Shown in pieces: positions 33,283-45,966 of a stretch of DNA of 64,000 bases. The first letter of the stretch is position 1; each line of letters begins with the position of its first letter. Origin of the DNA: Henckelia pumila (Eukaryota > Streptophyta > Magnoliopsida > Lamiales > Gesneriaceae); assembly GCF_033568475.1 (NCBI RefSeq), contig NC_133121.1, forward strand, positions 26,705,374 to 26,769,373, in the 5' to 3' direction. Under the pieces are notes generated by a model. The model worked only from the letters and a program-made list of their open reading frames with translations. It did no database searches and was not told where the DNA came from. Both the position numbers and the translations under genes were made by a program.

Positions 33283-35018
33283 AGGTTGCTCAGATCAAGT
33301 GATTAAATTAATCGATTGTACAAAAAAATTTTTGCCTCGGTTTTTGAAACAAAATAAATTTTTTTTTTTAAATTAAAAAATTTTTCGGGCAAAAACACGG
33401 GCAGCGATCGTCGCTGCCCTAGGGGCAGCTGGGCTGCCCGGCCCGAGCCCCTTTGGGGCGCGGGCAGCCCGGGAGCGTCCCGGGCGGCCCGCGGAAAAAT
33501 TAATTTTTAATTTTAAAATTAAAATTTTAATATGTTAAAATTCTATTTTTGGTCCGATCGAAAATTGTTTTTGATTGGTCCACGAGGCATCGGATCGAAT
33601 TGTTCGAGTCCGAAAATTTTAAAATTGATTTTTGGATAAATTTGAATTTTTGGAAAATTTATAGATTTTATCCATTAAATCAGATTTTATGAAATTAATT
33701 ATTTTTGGTACAATTGATGATAAGATATGATCTTATGGAAATATTGAGTAAAATATGATTTTATGTATAAAATTGGATTTTATATGTAAAATATGATTTT
33801 ATTTGATAAAAAGATAAAATATGATTTTGTATGTAAAATAAGATTTTATATATGGAATATGATTTTATCCTTTTAATTTAAATTTCCATTGCATGTTATC
33901 CAATAAATTAATTTTGAATTAAATATTATTGGATAAGGATGATCGATTGCCATGACCAATTTTGTAGGTGTATGTTAGGAATTTACATTTGTTTTTATTG
34001 TTGTTGGATTTATTAATGGGCCTGATTTATGGCCTAATATGAATTGTCATATGTAATAAAAGTGGGCCTGGTTTATGGCCCGTTCCCACCCCTTGAAATG
34101 TATCCCCTACTTGTCATAGTTATTTATTGTAAATACATTAGACTTAGTGGGAGATGAAGATTTGAAGACGGAGGTGGGCCCAGCAGACAATAAAGACAGA
34201 AAAAATGTAAATTGGAAGCTCAATGTAATAGGATTGCATTGCATACTGCATATTACCTAGGATTGGACTAAGACTCGTGATTGGCAACCACGGGTCGATT
34301 AGAAATGGAATCGATCATCCTATATAATATATGATATTATAGTTGTATGCATGTTTTAGACTAAATTGTGTGAATCCGGCAAGCATAAAAATTTTAAAAT
34401 GATGAGACAAATTTTCAAAATTAAAATCCCTCATTTTAAATATGATTTAAAATTGATATCAAGATAAATAAAGGAAATTTAAAATTGTTTAAATGTTCCT
34501 ACCTTCCATCAACGATCAATGTATGAGATGCTACCCGCGGATATGGTCCGGCTCATATTATTGGGGGGCCCGTTCGTCGGAAAGCTGTACATTGGATCGA
34601 CACATGTTGTAAGTTGGGTGGAACTCCCATGGGATCGGCTCATATTATTGGGGGATCCACATGGCGACCGTCCATCACAACTTAATATTGATGGGTCATC
34701 TTGACATGTCACAATAAACGGTGTCATATTATTGGGCCCTTATTGGACATGAGGTAAAAACGTGGAGGTTGCTTTGGAAGCAATTGGGCTCTACCTTTTG
34801 AAAATTATGGTTGGCTGATATTATTCGGGACCATAGTTTGTCAATTGGACTCCATGTTCTCACTAAGGAAAACAGTTTCCCGTTTTCACTAGAGGGTAGT
34901 GAAATCGTTAAAATAGTGGGAGTGAGATTCATAAAATAAATTTCGCCTATTTTATGTCTTAGTAAATTAATTAAACAATCACTGATTATTGTCTGTTTCT
35001 TTTCAGTATTTCATAAAG
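33283..35018 (+). other. Copia-2 untranslated leader
   Basis: A leader of about 1.7 kb without a credible gene. It contains a GC-rich self-complementary block (about 33400-33496), ATGATTTTAT repeats in an AT-rich stretch (about 33720-33870), and three ATATTATTGGG repeats (about 34554, 34642, 34728). The first two are preceded by CGGCTC and the third by GTGTC. The organisation mirrors the Copia-1 leader. Confidence 0.78.
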
Positions 35019-37469
35019 ATGAATTCGCGTAATCCACTATTCTCTATCCTCGAACAAAATAAATTGACTGGCGCAAACTATACGGAATGGTTCTGTAAGT
35101 TGAAGATTGTCTTGACTTCGGAGAAGATGCTCTACGTGTTAGAAAAATCTCCTCCGAAGGAAGCACCAGCTGATGTAAGTCCGGAAGAGTTGGCCAAACT
35201 TGATACATGGTGGGACCATGATATCAAGGCCAAATGCTATATGCAAGCCTCGATGTCTGATGAACTCCAGAGGCGATTTGAGGATACCGTGAATGCTGCT
35301 GACATTCACGTACAACTCAAGGAACTTTTTGGGGCTCAATCGAGAGCTGAAAGGTTCGCTACTGTAAAAGAGCTAATGACGTGTTGCATGCGTGAAGGGA
35401 CTTCGGTCCGTGATCATGGGGTACGAGTGATTTGGCTCATACAGAAGTTGGTAACGCTTGATTTGGTGTTGGAGCATGAACTCAACGTGGACTTATTACT
35501 TCTATCTCTTCCTTCTTCGTTTGACGGATTTGTGGTAAATTTCAATATGAACAAGATAGAGGCCTCCCTTGAAGAGATGGTCAATATGCTTGTAACATAT
35601 GAATCCACTTTAAAGAAGGATAAACCGGCTTTCTTGGTGGGCTCCTCTTCTTCTGCTAAGAAGGGGCCAAGTACAAAGGGTAAGAAACGTTCTGCCCCAC
35701 CCAAGAAAACAGAACCCGAGAAGAAGTACAAAACAAAGGCTTCAAACATGGAAAAGTCCAAGGATGTTTGTCATTACTGCAAGAAGCCCGGTCATTGGAA
35801 ACGTAACTGCAAGGAATATCTAGAGCAGTTGCGAACTGCGAAGGGTATGTTCTATATTGAAATAAATGTTTCACTTAATACTACTTCTTGGGTATTGGAT
35901 ACCGGATGTGGATCTCACATTTGCAATGATTTGCAGGTGATGACAAGAAGTCGCAGGCTTAGAATGGGTGAGACCCAGCTGAGGCTCGGAAATGGTTCCA
36001 GAGTTGAAGCCAAAGCTGTAGGAGACGTTTATTTAATTTTGCAGAACGATTTTAAGTTACTTTTGAGAGATGTTTTATTTGTTCCAGATTTGATTAAAAA
36101 CATTATTTCTGTTTCTATGCTTGATAGAGATGGTTTTTCTTGCAATTTTGTGAATGGGATTTGCAATATTTACAAGAATGAATGTTTGATTGGAAATGGA
36201 CAACTTGAAAACGATCTATATAACTTAAAATTAAAAGACGTTCCAATAAATTATGTTGATAAACCGGTAACAACAAACAAAAGGAAAATCGATAGTCAAA
36301 ACCCGGCAAACCTTTGGCATGCTAGGCTAGGTCATATTTCCTCAAGGAGGATGAACAAGCTAGTGGGAGAGGGCATGTTTGATATGTCTGATATTAACTC
36401 TCTACCTACTTGTGAGTCCTGCCTGAAAGGAAAAATGACTAAATCTCCTTTTAAGGGGAAACCTGAGCGTAGTCAAAATCTGTTGGATTTGATCCATACA
36501 GATGTTTGTGGTCCATTTAGAATTGGTACTCAATATGGCCACACCTACTTCATTATCTTTACTGATGATTATTCTAGGTATGGGTATTTATATTTAATGA
36601 AATATAAGTCTGAAGCATTTGAAAAGTTCAAAGAATTCAAGGCTGAAGTAGAAAACAAGCTAGGTAAAAGTATTAAAGCACTTCGATCGGATCGAGGTGG
36701 AGAATACTTAAGTACCGAAATTTTGGACTATCTGAAAGAGAATGGGATTCTCTCTCAGTGGACTCCTCCTATGACACCATAGCTGAATGGTGTATCAGAG
36801 CGTCGTAATCGAACTTTGTTGGACATGGTTCGATCCATGATGAGCTTCACTAAGCTTCCACCTTCGTTTTGGGGCTACGCGCTTGAAACGGCGGTGTTGT
36901 TGTTGAACAACGTCCACACCAAAGCAGTGGACAAAACACCATACGAGTTATGGAATGGCAAAGCTCCTAAGTATTCGTACTTGAGGATTTGGGGATGTCC
37001 TGCTTACGTGAAGCAGACAGTGGGAGATAAGTTGGATAGTCGATCCACCTTATGTTATTTTGTAGGGTATCCGAAGAATTCAATCGGATATTATTTCTAT
37101 CTTCCTGCTGAAACAAAGGTGTTTGTTTCAAGGAATGCCACCTTCTTGGAGAAGGAGTTCTTATTGGATAAGAAAGGCGAGATGATGAAACTCAAAGAAA
37201 TTCGAGAAGAACCCGAAATACAAAATAATGATCCTACACCTCAGGAACCATTGATGGACACGCCTATACTTAGAAGATCCGAGAGGACTTTTAGACCTCC
37301 TATTCGATATGGTCTTCTTCTTGAAGGGGATCAAGATGAACCCGATGTTGGATGTGATCCAAGAAACTTCAAGGAAGCAATTTCTGATGCGGATTCAAAT
37401 TTATGGCTTGAAGCTATGCAGTCGGAAATAGATTCGATGCATACAAACCAAGTTTGGTCTTTAGTAGAT
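35019..37469 (+). pseudogene. Copia-2 gag-protease-integrase (5' part of the polyprotein)
   Basis: The start is the ATG at 35019 (MNSRNPLFSILEQNKLTGAN), which gives the typical Copia gag beginning with NYTEWFCKLKIVL; the longer frame upstream is leader. The capsid domain runs to about residue 210, followed by a basic lysine-rich stretch and the CCHC knuckle CHYCKKPGHWKRNC. The protease DTG is intact (WVLDTGCGSHIC). Integrase shows HARLGHISSRRM ... CESCLKGKM, then D in LIHTDVCGPF and D in LRSDRGGEY. A TAG at 36781-36783 replaces the CAG of Copia-1 just before the catalytic glutamate (NGVSERRNRTL). The same frame continues to 37469, where Gypsy-4 interrupts it in the RT fingers. Confidence 0.93.
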
Positions 37470-39564
37470 TGTAACGCCCCGATTTTATCTTAATTGACTT
37501 TATTTGAGATAATCGGAGATTTGAGAGTTCAAGAGCCGACTTTATTTTGTTCAGGGTCCTTTTTGCAAATTTCAGATTTTTGAGGGACTAAAATGCAAAT
37601 ATTGGATTTGTTAGATATTTATAAGAGATTTTACTATTCTTTTCACTGGATCACCTTCCTCTTCACGCCTCCCTCCTCCATTGTTGAAGAAATCGATTCT
37701 CCAAGCTTTCAGATTTCATCTCGAGCTCGATCCGTCCGTTGGAATTTATTTCTGAAGGCAGATTAGCGATCACGGCTGCGAGAGCTTCGTTCTACCGTAA
37801 GTATTTCTCCGATCAGATACGTTCTAGTTTTGGGATGTCGTTAGAATCGTTTGAGATTCGAGTATGTTGATCTTGGCAGAGTTCTGATCGTTTATTCTCT
37901 GTCGGTTTTGAAATAGAGTGTCGTTTGGAATTGTTATGAATTTTTGAAGGGATTTTCGAAAATGTGAGTTTGGATATGTGTTGGATTTGAGTTTGAATTT
38001 TTGAATGTTGATTGATTTGAGTCTATTGGATTGATATTATGCTGTCTGCATTTCCGGTTTGATCAGATTATAGCCGTTATGCCGCCGGTTTGAGTTTTGG
38101 ATTGTCTATCGGTTCGAATTGTTTGAGCCAAGCCTTCGATTGAGTTGTATGTTAATCTCGAGCCTTATTACTTTTTGTACAGATTGATTTGAGGCCAGTG
38201 GAGTTGCGAGATTGCAGCTTTGTGCAACTTGGAGATTGGAGCCGGTATAGTATCGATTCTCTTATTATCGACTAGGAAGTTTGATTGAATCTTGAATTGA
38301 GGAATCGTTGTTGTTTCCAGGTTTGGAGCATCGACGTTGTTGAAAAGAGGTATAAGATGACTTAGACTGGAATGGAACGTGTGACTCGAATCCGACTTGA
38401 TTCGAGTGTTCCAAAGAATCACATATTTGCATGTTATTGCTCTTGAATTTAGTTGATTGAGTTATGTTTTGCATTGCATTCATCTTGAGCCAGAATCCTT
38501 GATTTGAACAGCGGGCAGGACGACCCTTTTATGATAGACGTTTTGGGGATTATATTGTGAGTGGTCTGGGTGTAGCCATTTCACCTAGTGCTAGCATACT
38601 CCTTATAGTCGCACCAAAGTCTAGAGGATGGAGATACGTAGCACCACCTCGATCGGGAGAGTCGGTGAGTTGTTTACGTGACCTCGTCCTCGGGATCCCA
38701 AAAGCAAAAGCAGCAACTCTTTTGATTATCCGACTTGATAATCCCAGATTTAAAGACCTGCATTGCATTTATGCATCTGAATTGAGTTTATATATGCTTT
38801 CGAAATTGCATGGTTGTTAATTGAATATCTGGAAGTTGATGCATTTCGTTTGAGATGTTTTTATGATATGCATGTTTGTCTCTTTTACTGGGAATTATAT
38901 TCTCACCGGATTATCCGGTTGTTGTCTTTGTTTGTATGTGTACTTGGCAACAGGTGGGGCAGGACCGAGTCAGAGGCAGCATGGCTAGGTGGTTGAGATG
39001 ATAGACGTGAGGCCTTGTTGTTTTAGAAGTCGAATATGTAATCGAACGTAGATTGTATTCGAACTCGTTTTGTATCGGTTATGGAACTTAGAAGTGATGC
39101 ATGTTCTACTAGATTGATTATTGTACAACTCTAGAACTTCATGTATTGTATTTTGACAGTTTGGTGTATCAATGCATGCTTATGATTAAGTTGGTTTATG
39201 GCTTTGCACTTTCCCAAGCTTTAGTTTTGCTTTTTGAGAGTGTTTTTCAGTGCAGGTCGAAGGGGCAGCGCGCCCGCACGACTTGAGGGGCGCCCGCGCC
39301 TCCCCTGAGCTTGGAATTTTGCATTTTGCGAAATTCCGGCGCGCCCGCGCCACCAAGAGGCGCGCCCGCGCCTGAAGCTCGATTTTTTTAAAAAAAAAAA
39401 AATTTGTTGTTTCGCGACGTGATTTTGCGTCGCCAAATGTCCGATTTTGCGTCGCCAATTGTGCTGGATTAATTTTATGTTTTCTTTGTCGAGATTTGAT
39501 GATTAGAATTCGAGGTCTCACATTAAATGGTCAAGATTTGATGATTAGAATTCGAGGTCTCACA
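37470..39564 (+). repeat. Gypsy-4 5' LTR
   Basis: A 2,095-bp LTR from TGTAACGCCCCG to GGTCTCACA. It contains a TATTTATAAG promoter-like box (37616-37625), a CG-rich block (about 39260-39375), and a 42-bp tandem duplication at its 3' end (39489-39530 and 39531-39572). The second copy of that duplication runs through the LTR boundary. Confidence 0.93.
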
Positions 39565-39569
39565 TTAAG

Positions 39570-39581
39570 TGGTATCAGAGC
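39570..39581 (+). other. Primer-binding site of Gypsy-4
   Basis: TGGTATCAGAGC, five bases after the LTR end, tRNA-iMet type. The preceding TTAAG plus the first TGG of this site are also part of the 42-bp duplication inside the LTR. Confidence 0.88.
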
Positions 39582-39842
39582 ATAAGATTCTTGGACTGAA
39601 TTTAGAAGTGAGCGGGGTAGATCGAGTCCGCATGAAATGAATTCTCGCATGCGATTGAGTTATTTAAATTGATTGTTTAAATACCATGCGAGCATGCTTT
39701 ACTTATTGAGAATTATTTGAATTGCATGATTTGTGATTTTTATTGTAAAGCATGAATTATCTGGGATATAAACTGTAACTGTTTCTCAATTGCAATTGAA
39801 TATTTTGAGATAGAAGAAAATTGTTGAATAGAGATTACAGAC

Positions 39843-39882
39843 ACAAGATGATTGAGATTGAGATTGAGATTAAGATTGAGAT
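39843..39882 (+). repeat. GAGATT microsatellite
   Basis: About five to six copies of a GATTGA hexamer in the Gypsy-4 leader, with minor variation. Confidence 0.75.
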
Positions 39883-39993
39883 GTTTGTGTCCTAATTCTC
39901 TCGAAATTGAGATGTGTGTTTCTCGATGAATTTGGAACAGGAGACATGCCGCATCGGAATTCGATTGAACGAGGTTGTTTCTGCGACTGAAGA

Positions 39994-40764
39994 ATGGACA
40001 TTACCCCGACGTCGATGGAAGCCTTGTTGATGAGGTTCCAGACCTTTCAACCCCCAATCCTGAAGAGTACAGAGAGTGCGGTGGAATGTGTAAGTTGGTT
40101 AGAAGAAATCGACCAGTTGTTTGATTCTCTGGAATACAACGATGACCGTAGAATTCGGTTAGTTATGTACCAACTGAAAGGGACTGCCAAAAGTTGGTGG
40201 ATTTCTAGGAAGAAGGCATTAGAGAATCAAGGTTTGGTTGTTTTATGGAGTTTGTTTAAAGCTGAATTTCTTAGACAAATTCCGTTTCAGAAATCAACTG
40301 AGTACAGAGGAAGTACCAATAGGGGTCTTTTGCAACCCAGAGGTCAGTCATTCAAGAAGTATGGGAGTAGTTCTTCTAGCTCCAGCGGATCGAAACAGTC
40401 TAGCTCCGGACATAGCTCAGGATCTTCCGGTGTATCTTGCAATAATTGTGGAGGTCAACACCGCAGTGAGCATTGTCTGGGAATTTTTGGATGCTGCAAT
40501 ATCTGCCTTCAGCCAGGACACTTTGCTAGGAGATGTCCTCAACGTTATACCATTGGATCTCAGTCGAGGAATTCTTTTAGACCAATGGTTCAACAGGAGA
40601 TACAAACTCGTGTGGTGCACTCATTTCAGCCGCCGCACCATAATCGACTTAGAGGCTCTTCGATATTGAATCAACCTCCGATTCAACAGACGTCGAATCT
40701 TGCTCTCAATGAGGATCCGCAGAATTGTGTTGCACCTGATGATGACACAGAAGGTAACCGTTGA
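39994..40764 (+). pseudogene. Gypsy-4 gag with internal deletion
   Basis: An open frame of 256 codons related to Gypsy-1 gag. The first part covers the capsid start (MEALLMRFQTFQPPILK, WLEEIDQLFDSLEYNDD, GTAKSWWISRKKALEN, FKAEFLRQ). After LRQ it jumps to a linker (STEYRGSTNRG), so about 100 residues of the capsid centre are missing without loss of frame. The serine-rich linker, the CNNCGGQHRSEHC segment and the zinc knuckle CNICLQPGHFARRC are retained. No start codon earlier than 39994 gives a better frame. Structural function as a capsid is unlikely. Confidence 0.85.
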
Positions 40765-42390
40765 GTATGATTTTATGCTCTTATTCTAACAGTTCTATTA
40801 CGCTCCTTACTTTCTTAACTGAGGGTATTATTAGAATGCTCGGTCTGCTTTTAGCTTTTGAATTTCCGTAGTTTCTCTTGTCTGTCGTATGACTGCTTGA
40901 TTTCAGAATTGTACGGAGGAATTCTCTTTGTATAAAGTTGTTGTCCTAGAATCTAGCCCGAATTTGTTGATAACCAGTGGTTTGAGAGTTTGCTGACATA
41001 TTCCAGATGAGATTTTTTGGATTTCCTCCGAGTCACGAGGTTAGATTCAGCATCAACTTGAGATCGGAAATCATCAGCTGAGAGTTAGTAAGAAAGAGGT
41101 TTGGAAGACTGGATTTGGAATGAGATTCTTCAAGAGATTCTTATCGTCGTGGAGCCAATTTCTCAGTTATCTTCAGAGTTTGCACGTTTGTCTGAACCAA
41201 ATTTTATGAGACCAGTTCTTATTGATTAAAGAAGAGTTTGATCAGTGCTTCATTGTTCTTTATTTTCTTCTATATTGATGACCTTACGGTGCATTGCACT
41301 TCTTCTTATCGAGATTTTGGGATGTATTCTTATTCAGTGGAATTGCGCTGTAATCTAGACGTCGAGACAGTTGAAGACGCTCGAGACTCAATGTCTGAAT
41401 CTGGACTTTGAGCTCGCAGCGATCTTATTTATTAGAAGATCTGTTTTCTATTGTCTTATGAGGAAATTTTTGTGATCTGTTCTAATCTTAGGAATTGGAG
41501 TATTTGTTTTCGCAGACGGAACTGATTTGGAGACAGAGAAGAGGATTTGATAATATGAGATTCTGACTGCGAATCTTTTCTGAGGAATTGTATGCAACAG
41601 CTGATGCTCTGAGCCGAAATATATGTTCTTATTTTATCTACTATCGGTATTTTCTTTGATCGATGATTGTTACACTTCTGTTTAGAGTTTGAAATAGATA
41701 GGAGGCCTATCAGGAAATTTGATTTTGAGCCGAATCAGAATGGGATAGAGATTATGTTCGAGGGATACATTGCGAGAGTTCTGTGATCTGTTTGAGTTGA
41801 GTTTTTATCTGTGTATGATTGACGATTATTAAGCTTCTATTGTTTCTCTACGGATTGGTTCTCAGACATAATCAGATGATGGATATTCTGTCAGAATTTT
41901 TGTCAGATTGTTTTGACTGTCGGATTTGGTCATTTCAGACAGAGATCTTTGTTATTCCTTTTCTTCTGGATTAGTCTCCGTAGAGGTTTTGTTATTCCAG
42001 TACATCTGAGTTCAGTTGATATCCTCAGAACGAAGGATAGTCAGATCAGACAAGGCGAACCTTAGAGGAGATGCCATGAGTTGTAGTGCTCGACTTAGCA
42101 CTAGTTGGCAGAATTCTTGTTTCTTGTGAAGACTTTGTACAATGTCAACTATTTGATGAGTTATTGGAGGCACTTTGCAAGACATGTACGAGAAGAAATG
42201 AATATCTCTGTGTTTTCGAGATAATTCCTATGTCATTTGTTCTGGAACCAGAGATGAGTCGAATTGTGACTGAGCTTAGAAAGATTTTCTGACGTAAAGG
42301 AGTCGACTTTTGATTGACGGACTTGAAGGAGTGACTTGAGAGACACAGTTCGTGTTGGAACCGTGTTTGATTTCGAGGACGAAATCTTTT
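40765..42390 (+). pseudogene. Gypsy-4 degraded pol remnants
   Basis: No sustained frame is left. Short islands can still be recognised: a TADALSR-like end of RNase H near 41605, an integrase QNEGQSDQT-like relic (from the HPQTDGQSERT region) near 42015-42045, and a terminal FEDEIFS block followed by a purine-rich tract. Reverse transcriptase and most of integrase are missing or unrecognisable. Gypsy-4 is therefore a deletion derivative, not a full element with point mutations. Confidence 0.7.
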
Positions 42391-42406
42391 CTTAGAGGGG
42401 GAGAAT
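42391..42406 (+). other. Polypurine tract of Gypsy-4
   Basis: AGAGGGGGAGAAT, immediately before the 3' LTR. Confidence 0.88.
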
Positions 42407-44483
42407 TGTAACGCCCCGATTTTATCTTAATTGACTTTATTTGAGATAATCGGAGATTCGAGAGTTCAAGAGCCGACTTTATTTTGTTCAGGATCCTTTT
42501 TGCAAATTTCGGATTTTTGAGGGACTAAAATGCAAATATTGGATTTGTTAGATATTTATAAGAGATTTTACTATTCTTTTCACTGGATCACCTTCCTCTT
42601 CACGCCTCCCTCCTCCATTGTTGAAGAAATCGATTCTCCAAGCTTTCAGATTTCATCTCGAGCTCGATCCGTCCGTTGGAATTTATTTTTGAAGGCAGAT
42701 TAGCGATCACGGCTGCGAGAGCTTCGTTCTACCGTAATTATTTCTCCGATCAGATACGTTCTAGTTTTGGGATGTCGTTAGAATCGTTTGAGATTCGAGT
42801 ATGTTGATCTTGGCAGAGTTCTGATCGTTTATTCTCTGTCGGTTTTGAAATAGAGTGTCGTTCGGAATTGTTATGAATTTTTGAAGGGATTTTCGAAAAT
42901 GTGAGTTTGGATATGTGTTGGATTTGAGTTTGAATGTTTGAATGTTGATTGATTTGAGTCTATTGGATTGATATTATGCTGTCTGCATTTCCGGTTTGAT
43001 CAGATTATAGCCGTTATGCCGCCGGTTTGAGTTTTGGATTGTCTATCGGTTCGAATTGTTTGAGCCAAGCCTTCGATTGAGTTGTATGTTAATCTCGAGC
43101 CTTATTACTTTTTGTACAGATTGATTTGAGGCCAGTGGAGTTGCGAGATTGCAGCTTTGTGCAACTTGGAGATTGGAGCCGGTATAGTATCGATTCTCTT
43201 ATTATCGACTAGGAAGTTTGATTGAATCTTGAATTGAGAAATCGTTGTTGTTTCCAGGTTTGGAGCATCGACATTGTTGAAAAGAGGTATAAGATGACTT
43301 AGACTGGAATGAAACGTGTGACTCGAATCCGACTTGATTCGAGTGTTCCGAAGAATCACATATTTGCATGTTATTGCTCTTGAATTTAGTTGATTGAGTT
43401 ATGTTTTGCATTGCATTCATCTTGAGCCAGAATCCTTGATTTGAACAGCGGGCAGGACGACCCTTTTATGATAGACGTTTTGGGGATTATATTGTGAGTG
43501 GCCTGGGTGTAGCCATTTCACCTAGTGCTAGCATACTCCTTATAGTCATACCAAAGTCTAGAGGATGGAGATACGTAGCACCACCTCGATCGGGAGAGTC
43601 GGTGAGTTGTTTACGTGACCTCGTCCTCGGGATCCCAAAAGCAAAAGCAGCAACTCTTTTGATTATCCGACTTGATAATCCCAGATTTAAAGACATGCAT
43701 TGCATTTATGCATCTGAATTGAGTTTATATATGCTTTCGAAATTGCATGGTTGTTAATTGAATATCTGGAAGTTGATGCATTTCGTTTGAGATGTTTTTA
43801 TGATATGCATGTTTGTCTCTTTTACTGGGAATTATATTCTCACCGGATTATCCGGCTATTGTATTTGTTTGTATGTGTACTTGGCAACAGGTGGGGCAGG
43901 ACCGAGTCAGAGGCAGCATGGCTAGGTGGTTGAGATGATAGACGTGAGGCCTTGTTGTTTTAGAAGTAGAATATGTAATCGAACGTAGATTGTATTCGAA
44001 CTCGTTTTGTATCGGTTATGGAACTTAGAAGTGATGCATGTTCTACTAGATTGATTATTGTACAACTCTAGAACTTCATGTATTGTATTTTGACAGTTTG
44101 GTGTATCAATGCATGCTTATGATTAAGTTGGTTTATGGTTTTGCACTTTCCCAAGCTTTAGTTTTGCTTTTTGAGAGTGTTTTTCAGTGCAGGTCGAAGG
44201 GGCAGCGCGCCCGCACGACTTGAGGGGCGCCCGCGCCTCCCCTGGGCTTGGAATTTCGCATTTTGCGAAATTCCGGCGCGCCCGCGCCTGAAGCTCGATT
44301 TTTTAAAAAAAAAAAAAAAATTTTGTTGTTTCGCGACGTGATTTTGCGTCGCCAAATGTCCGATTTTGCGTCGCCAATTGTGCTGGATTAATTTTATGTT
44401 TTCTTTGTCGAGATTTGATGATTAGAATTCGAGGTCTCACATTAAGTGGTCAAGATTTGATGATTAGAATTCGAGGTCTCACA
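42407..44483 (+). repeat. Gypsy-4 3' LTR
   Basis: A 2,077-bp LTR paired with 37470-39564. It lacks a 22-bp CG-rich unit present in the 5' copy (about 39350-39372) and has a longer A run. The terminal 42-bp duplication is present (44408-44449, then 44450-44483 truncated at the LTR end). Confidence 0.93.
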
Positions 44484-45952
44484 TAGATCCTCCCGATGGA
44501 ATTGTTCCAATAGGGTGTAAATGGATCTACAAGAGAAAGCTTGGGCCTGATGGTAAGGTATTGACCTACAAGGCGCGATTGGTGGCAAAAGGTTATACTC
44601 AAAGACAAGGAGTTGACTATGATGAAACCTTTTCACCAGTTGCAATGTTCAAGTCCATAAGAATTCTTATTGCCATAGCTGCTTGGTATGACTATGAGAT
44701 ATGGCAAATGGATGTGAAGACTGCATTTCTTAATGGAAACATTAAGGAAGAGATCTATATGACGCAGCCTGAGGGATACACATCCATGGGAAGCGAGCAT
44801 AAGGTATGCAAGCTTCAGAGATCAATCTATGGTCTAAAACAAGCATCAAGAAGTTGAAACCAGAAATTTGATGAAACAATAAAGGATTTTGGTTTCATCA
44901 AGAACCCGGAGGAACCATGCGTGTACAAGAAAGTAGTTAAGGATACTGTGACATTCTTAGTACTTTATGTTGATGACATCCTACTCATTGGGAATTATGT
45001 AGGGATGTTGCAGTCAACAAAGATATGGTTATCAGGTAGATTCTCGATGAAGGATTTGGGTGAGGCATCCTATATTCTAGGGATACAGATCTATAGAGAT
45101 AGATATAAGAGAATGATAGGACTCACTCAAGCAACCTACATCGACACCATATTGAAACGGTTTTCAATGGATGGGTCCAAGAGAGGACATCTACCCATGT
45201 GTCATGGAGTTTCTCTATCCAAGTCTATGTGTCCCAAGACTGATGAAGAGATAGAGAAAATGACACATGTACCATATGCGTCAGCCATTGGTAGTATCAT
45301 GTATGGGATGATATCTACCAGACCGGATGTAGCATTTGCTCTGAGTGTCACGAGCAGATATCAAGCTAATCCCGGTCAAATGCATTGGAAAGCCGTGAAG
45401 GACATTCTTAAGTACTTACGAAGGACTAAGAATATGTTCATGGTATATGGAGGAAGAGAACTAAAATTGGAAGGCTATACCGACTCTAGCTTCCAAAGTG
45501 ACGTGGATGACTCGAAGTCAACCTCTGGATTTGTGTTCATGCTCAATGGCGGTGATGTCTCTTGGAAGAGTTCCAAGCAGGAAACCACAACGGATTCCAC
45601 CACTGAGGCAGAATACATTGCAGCATCAGCTGCTGCTAAAGAGGCCGTTTGGATGAGGAATTTCGTCCAAGAGTTGGGCGTTATTCTGGAAGTTGTTGGT
45701 CTAGTCCCGGTGTACTGTGAAAACACGGGTGCCGTTGCTCAGGCAAAGGAACCTAGGTCTCATCAAAGATCCAAACACGTACTGAGGAAATACTACATCA
45801 TCCGGGAGATCGTGGAAAGAGGAGACATCACTGTCGAAAGAGTGGCCTCTGCAGACAATATCGCTGATCCACTTCCTAAGCCCTTGCCAGGACCATTATT
45901 TGACAAACATCACGAAGCAATGGGTCTACGTAGTATGACTAGTTGGCTTTAG
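44484..45952 (+). pseudogene. Copia-2 reverse transcriptase and RNase H (3' part of the polyprotein)
   Basis: Resumes the Copia-2 pol frame after Gypsy-4 at the TSD: DPPDGIVPIGCKWIY, KARLVAKGYTQRQGVDYDE, WQMDVKTAFLNGN. A TGA at 44855-44857 replaces the TGG of Copia-1 after QASRS. The RT box FLVLYVDDILLIGN is intact. RNase H carries GYTDSSFQSDVDD and TDSTTEAEYIAAS, but VYCENTGAV has E where Copia-1 has D. It ends at a TAG at 45950-45952, directly before the polypurine tract, as expected for a complete Copia pol. Confidence 0.93.
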
Positions 45953-45966
45953 GGCAAGTGGGAGAT
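45953..45966 (+). other. Polypurine tract of Copia-2
   Basis: GGCAAGTGGGAGAT, flush with the 3' LTR. Confidence 0.88.

Larger units (their letters stand above)
37470..44483 (+). mobile_element. Gypsy-4, internally deleted chromovirus-like Ty3 element
   Basis: A 7,014-bp plus-strand element with TSD TAGAT (37465-37469, 44484-44488), inserted in Copia-2 pol. LTRs are 37470-39564 and 42407-44483, with a primer site and polypurine tract. The internal region holds a shortened gag and then about 1.6 kb of scrambled pol remnants. Its LTRs differ at about 22 sites plus one 22-bp deletion, roughly 1% by eye. This is the youngest and innermost insertion on the deepest path. It must have moved using enzymes from another copy. 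Confidence 0.94.

Noticed and set aside
38550..38820. Frames duplicated at 43487-43757 on both strands
   Set aside because: They lie inside the two Gypsy-4 LTRs, which explains the duplication.
42086..42292. 68-codon plus-strand frame in Gypsy-4
   Set aside because: A fragment of degraded pol. The surrounding sequence shows only integrase relics.
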